Shown: positions 58,321 through 64,000 of the stretch, in pieces
How the letters are laid out: every line of letters begins with the position of its first letter
Position numbering within the stretch: position 1 is the stretch's first letter
Source: Stutzerimonas sp. S1
GTDB taxonomy: Bacteria > Pseudomonadota > Gammaproteobacteria > Pseudomonadales > Pseudomonadaceae
Direction: 5' to 3'
Assembly (NCBI RefSeq): GCF_025966695.1
Contig: NZ_JAOEIY010000006.1
Span: 124,001 to 188,000, forward strand
Length of the DNA stretch: 64,000 nt
The notes under the pieces: generated by a model
Told to the model about the DNA's origin: nothing
The model's database searches: none
Seen by the model: only the letters and a program-made list of their open reading frames with translations
Made by a program: the position numbers and the translations under genes

Positions 58321-59406
58321 TCAGCGCTGCACCTTCCACGCGCGGGCGGCGATCACCAGCAGCGTCACGGCAGTCAGCGGCAGCGCATAGCCGAGGATGG
58401 CTTCGCCAAGGGTCTGCGCGAAAGGTCGGCCAGTGCTGACCAGTACCAGATAAGAGGTGTAGGCCGCGTAGTAGGCAAGGAACAGCAGGCCTTCCCAGCG
58501 GCGGATGCAATAGTCGACGAAGAAGATCGGCAGGCATGCTACGGCGACGGCGATCATCACCGGGAAGTCGAACCCCAGCGCGTTGTCGGAGACGCCGATC
58601 GCCTGCGGCGAAACCAGCGCCGAAAGCCCCAACACACACAGTAGGTTGAAGATATTGCTGCCGACGATGTTGCCCACTGCAATATCGCGTTCGCCACGGA
58701 TGGCCGCGAGAATCGAAGTGGCCAATTCCGGCAGAGAGGTGCCGACGGCGATCACCGTCAGGCCGATGACCAGCTCCGACAGCCCCAGTGCCCGCGCCAG
58801 CGATACGGCACCCTCGACCAGAAAGTTCGAGCCGCCCACCAGCAACGCGAGGCCGGCGATCACCAGCCCGACGTTGATCAGCGTGGCGTGGGGTTTGGCT
58901 GGCTCGTGCAGGCCGAACTCCTTGGCGAACTCGTCTTCATCGTTGGCCGCATTGTTGCGCCGGCTGCTGATGATCAGGAACAGTGTGTAAGTGATCACAG
59001 CGCTGAACAGCAGCGCGCCGTCGAGGCGGCTGAGTGCGCCGTCCCAGGCCAAGGCATAGGTCACCAGGCTGGCGCCGATCATGATCGGTACGTCGAGCCG
59101 GATCAGCTGACGCGACACCAGCAGTGGTGCGATCAGCGCCGTGGCGCCAAGGATCAGCAGCACATTGGCGATATTGCTGCCTAGCACGTTGCCGATCGCG
59201 ATGTCGCCGCTGCCGTTGAACGAGGCTTGTACGCTGACCGCGGTTTCCGGCGCGCTGGTGCCGAAGGCCACCACGGTCAGACCGATAATCAGCGGCGAAA
59301 TACCGAAGCGCGCGGCCAGTTTGGCGGCGCCGCGCACCAGCACCTCGGCTCCGGCGACGAGCAGCACCAGACCGGCAATCAGGTAGACGAAGGTCATAAC
59401 GGACAC
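58321..59406 (-). CDS. Calcium/sodium antiporter (CaCA family), paralog 1
   Basis: Inner-membrane exchanger of 361 aa with ten TM helices in two inverted repeats. The alpha-repeat signatures GTSAPETAVSVQASFNGSGD, IAIGNVLGSNIANVLLILG and GTSLPELATSILAAIRGERD, IAVGNIVGSNIFNLL are intact. The acidic loop near residue 155 (DEDEFAKEF) separates the halves, as in YrbG-type proteins. Start is probably GTG at 59406 (GGAG upstream) or ATG at 59397. Lies 33 bases downstream of a close paralog of equal length. Confidence 0.9.
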   Translation of the reverse strand: MSVMTFVYLIAGLVLLVAGAEVLVRGAAKLAARFGISPLIIGLTVVAFGTSAPETAVSVQASFNGSGDIAIGNVLGSNIANVLLILGATALIAPLLVSRQLIRLDVPIMIGASLVTYALAWDGALSRLDGALLFSAVITYTLFLIISSRRNNAANDEDEFAKEFGLHEPAKPHATLINVGLVIAGLALLVGGSNFLVEGAVSLARALGLSELVIGLTVIAVGTSLPELATSILAAIRGERDIAVGNIVGSNIFNLLCVLGLSALVSPQAIGVSDNALGFDFPVMIAVAVACLPIFFVDYCIRRWEGLLFLAYYAAYTSYLVLVSTGRPFAQTLGEAILGYALPLTAVTLLVIAARAWKVQR

Positions 59407-59439
59407 GGCGATCGGACTCCAATAAAGAAAGGGGGATAG

Positions 59440-60525
59440 TCAGCGCTGGTGTTTCCAAGCGCGCAGGAAGATCACCAAAAGCGTCACGGCGGTCAATGGC
59501 AATACGTACCAAGTCATTGCATGGCGCAGTGGTGCACCCAGCGCCAGGCCGGTGGCAAACATCACCAGATACAGGTTGTAGGCCAGGTAATAGGCGAGGA
59601 ACAGCAGGCCGTTCCAGCGGCTGATGCAGTAACCGGAGAAGAAGATCGGCAGGCAGGTGGCGGATACGGCGAGCATCACTGGAAAATCGAATGCCAGTGC
59701 ATTGGGCGAAATCGACAGGCCTTCGGCCGTCACCGCAGCGCCGGCACCGAGTACCAGCAGCAGGTTGAAGATGCAGCTGCCGATCACATTGCCGACTGCG
59801 ATGTCGCGCTCGCCTTTCAGTACGGCGAGTAACGAAGCGGCCAGTTCTGGCAGCGAAGTGCCGATCGCGATGACTGTCAGGCCGATGATCAGTTCGGACA
59901 GGCCGAGGGCCCGCGCCAGCGCCACCGCGCCCTCGATCAGCAGGTGCGCCCCTGCTACCAGCAGGCCCGCGCCGAACCCTACCAGCAGCAGGTGCTTGAG
60001 CCAGGCGGCCGGTCGTGCGCCTGGCTCGGGGTGAAATTCGCTGACGAACTCGTCGGCAGCGAGTGGACGCCGTTCGCGGCGGCTGGCTAGCACGAGAAAA
60101 GTGGTGTAGCCGATCAGGGCTACGAGCAGCACGCCGCCATCGAGGCGGCTGATACGGCCGTCGTAGGCCAGGGCGTAGGTCAGTAGCCCGGCGCCGATCA
60201 TCAGTGGCACGTCCAGGCGAATCAATTGACGCGAGACCCGCAGCGGGGCGACAAGCGCGCAAAGGCCGAGGATGAGCAGGATATTGGCGATGTTGCTGCC
60301 GATCACGTTGCCCACAGCGATGTCGCCGTTGCCTTTGAGCGACGCCTCGACGCTAACCGCAGTCTCCGGTGCGCTGGTGCCGAAGGCGACCACGGTGAGG
60401 CCGATGATCAGCGGCGGGATGCCGAAGCGTGCCGCCAGGCGCGTAGCGCCGCGGACCAGGCTTTCGGCGCCCAGCGTCAGCAGTGTCAAGCCGGCGAGTA
60501 GATAGGCGAGGATGATCAGCGACAT
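59440..60525 (-). CDS. Calcium/sodium antiporter (CaCA family), paralog 2
   Basis: Exchanger of 361 aa, the same length as its neighbour and similar throughout (GTSAPETAVSVEASLKGNGD, IAVGNVIGSNIANILLILG; GTSLPELAASLLAVLKGERD, IAVGNVIGSCIFNLL). One alpha-repeat Asn-flanking residue differs: GSCIFNLL here versus GSNIFNLL in paralog 1, a possible change in ion handling. Start ATG at 60525 gives the family N-terminus; a longer frame to 60582 is unlikely. Tandem duplication probable. Confidence 0.88.
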   Translation of the reverse strand: MSLIILAYLLAGLTLLTLGAESLVRGATRLAARFGIPPLIIGLTVVAFGTSAPETAVSVEASLKGNGDIAVGNVIGSNIANILLILGLCALVAPLRVSRQLIRLDVPLMIGAGLLTYALAYDGRISRLDGGVLLVALIGYTTFLVLASRRERRPLAADEFVSEFHPEPGARPAAWLKHLLLVGFGAGLLVAGAHLLIEGAVALARALGLSELIIGLTVIAIGTSLPELAASLLAVLKGERDIAVGNVIGSCIFNLLLVLGAGAAVTAEGLSISPNALAFDFPVMLAVSATCLPIFFSGYCISRWNGLLFLAYYLAYNLYLVMFATGLALGAPLRHAMTWYVLPLTAVTLLVIFLRAWKHQR

Positions 60526-60595
60526 GCACGGGGTCCGCGGCGGGCAGGCGACGATGCGTGTCGCCAGCCGCATCGCGCGCATTGACGACTGCAGT

Positions 60596-60994
60596 TCATT
60601 CGATGGTTTCGATACGCACGGCCACTACGCCACGTTCGATCATGTCGATCTGCTGTGCGGCGGCCCGTGAGAGGTCGATGATACGGCCGCGGCGGAACGG
60701 ACCGCGATCGTTGATGCGAACGACGACTTGCCGGCCGTTGGCTAGATTGGTTACGCGCACCCGCGTGCCGAACGGCAGTGAGCGATGGGCTGCCACCAGC
60801 GCGGTTTGGTCGTGACGTTCGCCATTGGCGGTGCGCTGGCCGTGGTGCATCCGCGCATAGTAGGACGCCTTGCCCTGCTGACTGAAACCTCGCTGTGCCT
60901 CGGCTTGTGACGCGGGCGACGTCGGTTGGCGTTCGGCGCAGCCGGAAAAAAGGGCGAGCAGCAGTAGCGGGGCGAGCAGGCGTATGACGTGCAT
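60596..60994 (-). CDS. RlpA-like septal ring lipoprotein
   Basis: Lipoprotein of 132 aa with lipobox LFSGC (Cys at residue 19) and a double-psi beta-barrel domain. Motifs are [47 protein letters not shown], and [14 protein letters not shown] with the catalytic-type Asp. No C-terminal SPOR domain is present, so it is shorter than canonical RlpA. Probably a denuded-glycan lytic transglycosylase or related cell-wall protein. 70 bases upstream of the antiporter pair, same strand. Confidence 0.85.
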   Translation of the reverse strand: MHVIRLLAPLLLLALFSGCAERQPTSPASQAEAQRGFSQQGKASYYARMHHGQRTANGERHDQTALVAAHRSLPFGTRVRVTNLANGRQVVVRINDRGPFRRGRIIDLSRAAAQQIDMIERGVVAVRIETIE

Positions 60995-61170
60995 GTGCGA
61001 TCCGTTCCTTGATGAGCGCTGTTGCCGGTTTGCGGTACGCCAGCCGCGGGACAGTGTGGCACTCGCAGGATGTGTCGGCGCGGACCGCGTGAAGGCTGCC
61101 GCGGTGCAGCGCGAACGCTGCTGGCGGTACTCGGGCGGTCGGCCAGGTCAGGCCGGCCGCCACGCTGGGC

Positions 61171-62619
61171 TTAACCTTCGAGCTTCTGCTTAAGCAGTTG
61201 GTTCACTTGGCCCGGGTTGGCTTTGCCCTTCGACGCCTTCATCGCCTGACCAACGAAGAAGCCGAACATCTTGCCGCGTTTGGCCTCGTCACTGGCGCGG
61301 TACTGCTCGACCTGCTCGGCATTGGCGGCCAGTACTTCGTCGAGCATCGCCTCGATGGCACCCGCATCGGTGACCTGCTTGAGGCCCTTCTTCTCGATGA
61401 CGTCGTCGGCGCTGACACCTTCACCGGCCGCGAGGGCCTCGAAGACCATCTTGGCGATCTTGCCGGAGATGGTGTTGTCCTGGATGCGCTGGATCAGGCC
61501 GCCGAGCTGCGCGGCGGAGACCGGCGACTGCTCGATCTCCAGGCCTTCCTTGTTGAGCAGGCTGGACAGCTCGCCCATCACCCAGTTGGCGGACAGCTTG
61601 GCATCGCCGCAGACCTTCTGTACGTCCTCGAAGTAGTCGGCCAGCTCGCGGCTGGCAGAGAGTACCGAGGCGTCGTAGGTGGACAGGCCAAACTGACTCT
61701 CGAAGCGCGCGCGCTTTTCGCCTGGCAGCTCCGGCAATTCGCCACGAATCTGCTCGATAAAGGACTCTTCCAGCACCACCGGCAGCAGGTCGGGGCAGGG
61801 AAAGTAGCGGTAATCGTTGGCTTCTTCCTTGCTGCGCATCGAGCGCGTCTCGTCCTTGTTCGGGTCGTACAGGCGAGTTTCCTGCACGACCTGGCCGCCG
61901 TCCTCGATCAGCTCGATCTGCCGCTGCACCTCGTGGTTGATCGCCTTCTCGATGAAGCGGAAGGAATTGACGTTCTTGATCTCGGCGCGGGTGCCGAATG
62001 CGGCCTGACCTTTCGGACGCACCGAGACGTTGCAGTCGCAGCGCAGCGAGCCTTCGGCCATGTTGCCGTCGCAGATGCCGAGATAACGCACCAGCGCGTG
62101 GATCGCCTTGACGTAGGCCACGGCCTCTTTGGCCGAGCGGATGTCCGGCTCGGAGACGATCTCCAGCAGCGGCGTACCGGCGCGGTTCAGGTCGATGCCG
62201 CTCATGCCGTGGAAGTCTTCGTGCAGGCTCTTGCCGGCGTCCTCTTCCAGGTGTGCGCGGGTGATGCCGACGCGCTTGATCGTGCCGTCTTCCAGGGTGA
62301 TGTCCAGATGGCCCTTGCCGACCACCGGATGATCCATCTGGCTGGTCTGATAGCCCTTGGGCAGGTCCGGGTAAAAGTAGTTCTTGCGTGCGAACACGTT
62401 GGTGCGGCCCAGTTCGGCGTCGATCGCCAAGCCGAACTTCACCGCCATGCGCACGGCTTCTTCATTGAGCACCGGCAGAGTGCCGGGCATGCCCAGGTCA
62501 ACCAGGCTGGCCTGGGTATTCGGCTCGGCGCCGAAGGTGGTGGCGCTACCGGAGAAGATCTTCGAGCGGGTGCTGAGCTGGGCGTGGATTTCCAGCCCGA
62601 TCACGGTTTCCCATTGCAT
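61171..62619 (-). CDS. gatB: Aspartyl/glutamyl-tRNA amidotransferase subunit B
   Basis: GatB of 482 aa. It is the ATP-dependent kinase subunit that activates mischarged Glu-tRNA(Gln)/Asp-tRNA(Asn) for transamidation. Starts with [20 protein letters not shown]. Characteristic runs are [40 protein letters not shown] and [14 protein letters not shown]. The C-terminal YqeY-like tail domain is complete. Lies 11 bases after gatA on the same strand, the usual gatCAB order. Confidence 0.97.
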   Translation of the reverse strand: MQWETVIGLEIHAQLSTRSKIFSGSATTFGAEPNTQASLVDLGMPGTLPVLNEEAVRMAVKFGLAIDAELGRTNVFARKNYFYPDLPKGYQTSQMDHPVVGKGHLDITLEDGTIKRVGITRAHLEEDAGKSLHEDFHGMSGIDLNRAGTPLLEIVSEPDIRSAKEAVAYVKAIHALVRYLGICDGNMAEGSLRCDCNVSVRPKGQAAFGTRAEIKNVNSFRFIEKAINHEVQRQIELIEDGGQVVQETRLYDPNKDETRSMRSKEEANDYRYFPCPDLLPVVLEESFIEQIRGELPELPGEKRARFESQFGLSTYDASVLSASRELADYFEDVQKVCGDAKLSANWVMGELSSLLNKEGLEIEQSPVSAAQLGGLIQRIQDNTISGKIAKMVFEALAAGEGVSADDVIEKKGLKQVTDAGAIEAMLDEVLAANAEQVEQYRASDEAKRGKMFGFFVGQAMKASKGKANPGQVNQLLKQKLEG

Positions 62620-62630
62620 GTGTATCGTCC

Positions 62631-64000
62631 TCAGAATCCGGCCGGGGTGCGGGTGTGCCAGTCGCTGACCTGCTGGTACTGGTGCGCCACGTTGAGCAGG
62701 CGCGCTTCCTGGAAGTACGGCGCCAGGAGCTGCACGCCGACCGGCAGGCCGTCGACGAAGCCGGCCGGCATGGACAGGCCGGGGATGCCGGCGAGGTTGG
62801 CGGTGATGGTGTAGATGTCTTCCAGGTAGGCGGAGACCGGGTCAGAGTTCTTCTCGCCGAGCTTCCAGGCCAGATTGGGTGTGGTGGGGCCAAGAATCAG
62901 GTCGACTTCGGCGAACGCATTGACGAAGTCGTTCTTGATCAGTCGGCGGATCTTCTGCGCTTTCAGGTAATAGGCGTCGTAGTAGCCGGCCGACAGTGCA
63001 TAGGTGCCGACCATGATGCGCCGCTTCACTTCGGCGCCGAAGCCTTCGCCGCGCGAACGCTTGTACAGGTCCTCGAGGTTGACCGGGTTCTCGCAGCGGT
63101 AGCCGAAACGCACGCCGTCGAAACGCGACAGGTTGGAGCTGGCTTCCGCAGGAGCGATCACGTAGTAGGCAGGAATCGCGTGCTGCATGTTCGGCAGCGA
63201 GATGTCCTTGACTGTGGCGCCGAGCTTCTTCAGCTCCTCGACCACGGCCAGCACGGCATCGGCGATGCGACTGTCGAGGCCGGCACCGAAGTATTCTTTG
63301 GGCAGGCCGATGCGCAGGCCCGCCAAGGGCTGGGCAAGAGCGCTCAGATAGTCATCCACGGGCTGGTCGACGCAGGTGGAATCCTTCGGATCGAAACCGG
63401 CCATGCTGCCGAGCAGCAGGGCGCAGTCCTCGGCGGTACGCGCCAGCGGTCCACCCTGATCGAGGCTGGAGGCGTAGGCGATCATGCCCCAGCGCGACAC
63501 GCGGCCGTAGGTCGGTTTGAGGCCGGTGAGGTTGGTCAGCGCCGCGGGCTGGCGGATCGAGCCGCCGGTGTCGGTACCAGTCGCGGCCGGGATAAGCCGC
63601 GCAGCCACAGCCGCAGCGGAGCCGCCGGAAGAGCCGCCCGGCACGCGGGACAGATCCCAGGGATTCTTCACCGCGCCGAAGTGACTCGACTCGTTGGCCG
63701 AGCCCATGGCGAACTCGTCCATATTCAGCTTGCCAAGGCTGACGGCACCGGCAGCTGCCAGCTTTTCGACCACGGTGGCATCGTAGGGCGCCTTGAAGTT
63801 GTGCAGGATCTTCGAGCCGCAGCTGGTCAGCACGCCCTTCGTGCAGAACAGATCCTTGTGCGCGATCGGCGCGCCGAGCAGGGCGCCGCTCTCACCGGCG
63901 GCGCGGCGTTCATCCGCGGCCTTGGCCTGCGCCAGCGCCAGCTCTTCGGTGACAGTGATAAAGCTGTTGAGTTGCGGGTCGAGTGCGTGGATGCGTGCCA
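62631..64000 (-). CDS. gatA: Aspartyl/glutamyl-tRNA amidotransferase subunit A (start outside the window)
   Basis: 456 C-terminal codons of GatA are visible; about 27 N-terminal residues lie beyond the window edge. This amidase subunit makes ammonia from glutamine. The Ser-cisSer-Lys triad is present: Lys in [11 protein letters not shown], cis-Ser in the [13 protein letters not shown] loop and Ser just after ([15 protein letters not shown] marks the glycine-rich signature). [15 protein letters not shown] is also typical. Followed by gatB; gatC is expected upstream. Confidence 0.97.
   Translation of the reverse strand, partial: ARIHALDPQLNSFITVTEELALAQAKAADERRAAGESGALLGAPIAHKDLFCTKGVLTSCGSKILHNFKAPYDATVVEKLAAAGAVSLGKLNMDEFAMGSANESSHFGAVKNPWDLSRVPGGSSGGSAAAVAARLIPAATGTDTGGSIRQPAALTNLTGLKPTYGRVSRWGMIAYASSLDQGGPLARTAEDCALLLGSMAGFDPKDSTCVDQPVDDYLSALAQPLAGLRIGLPKEYFGAGLDSRIADAVLAVVEELKKLGATVKDISLPNMQHAIPAYYVIAPAEASSNLSRFDGVRFGYRCENPVNLEDLYKRSRGEGFGAEVKRRIMVGTYALSAGYYDAYYLKAQKIRRLIKNDFVNAFAEVDLILGPTTPNLAWKLGEKNSDPVSAYLEDIYTITANLAGIPGLSMPAGFVDGLPVGVQLLAPYFQEARLLNVAHQYQQVSDWHTRTPAGF

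Overview
The window is GC-rich, gene-dense gammaproteobacterial chromosome. Gene content, gene order and protein lengths fit a denitrifying pseudomonad of the Pseudomonas stutzeri (Stutzerimonas) group. Supporting points are the contiguous nos-nir-nor supercluster, the phhRABC phenylalanine locus and TTGAT-N4-ATCAA type (DNR/FNR-family) boxes before the denitrification operons. The species assignment is inferred from recall of these families; no search was run. No rRNA, tRNA, CRISPR array, transposase or phage gene was seen.

Layout. 1-3702: ferric-siderophore TonB receptor operon with a Fur box and a divergent AraC regulator. 3741-8105: phenylalanine catabolism (phhC, phhB, phhA; divergent phhR), with two copies of a 33-base palindromic repeat between phhA and phhB. 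8115-14927: metabolic genes (serine dehydratase, thioredoxin-reductase-like flavoprotein, orphan TRAP binding protein, DUF488, two small envelope proteins, acyl-CoA dehydrogenase). 15216-23389: nosRZDFYL-tatE (nitrous oxide reductase). 23718-30797: accessory block of nnrS, an SDR enzyme, a soluble CZB chemoreceptor, an orphan cbb3 oxidase subunit ccoN, an HPP-CBS membrane protein and a LysR regulator. 30923-36365 (minus): nirQ-nirO-nirP and nirJ-nirE-nirN. 36708-42214 (plus): nirS-nirM-nirC-nirF-nirD-nirL-nirG-nirH. 42425-46259: norC-norB-norD. 46279-52218 (minus): second TonB receptor followed by PepSY, DUF2271, DUF4198 and flavodoxin-type reductase genes, probably a siderophore-iron reduction module. 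52460-64000: SIMPL protein, a RegB/RegA-type redox two-component pair (RoxS/RoxR), AEC transporter, M23 peptidase/coiled-coil/bactofilin operon, two tandem CaCA antiporters, RlpA-like lipoprotein, gatB and the 3' part of gatA.

How it works together. NirS reduces nitrite to NO using electrons from cytochromes such as NirM. NirE, NirD/L/G/H, NirJ, NirF, NirN and NirC make and insert heme d1. NorCB reduces NO to N2O, with NirQ and NorD as maturation factors. NosZ reduces N2O to N2, with NosR feeding electrons, NosDFYL supplying sulfur and copper, and TatE supporting Tat export. Five good DNR-type boxes (nosR, nnrS, nirQ, nirS, norC) and one weaker box (nirJ) suggest a shared NO/low-oxygen response. 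No dnr regulator gene is in the window. The least explained part is the block at 25054-30797, where a candidate sensor, oxidase subunit, anion transporter and regulator sit between the nos and nir genes.
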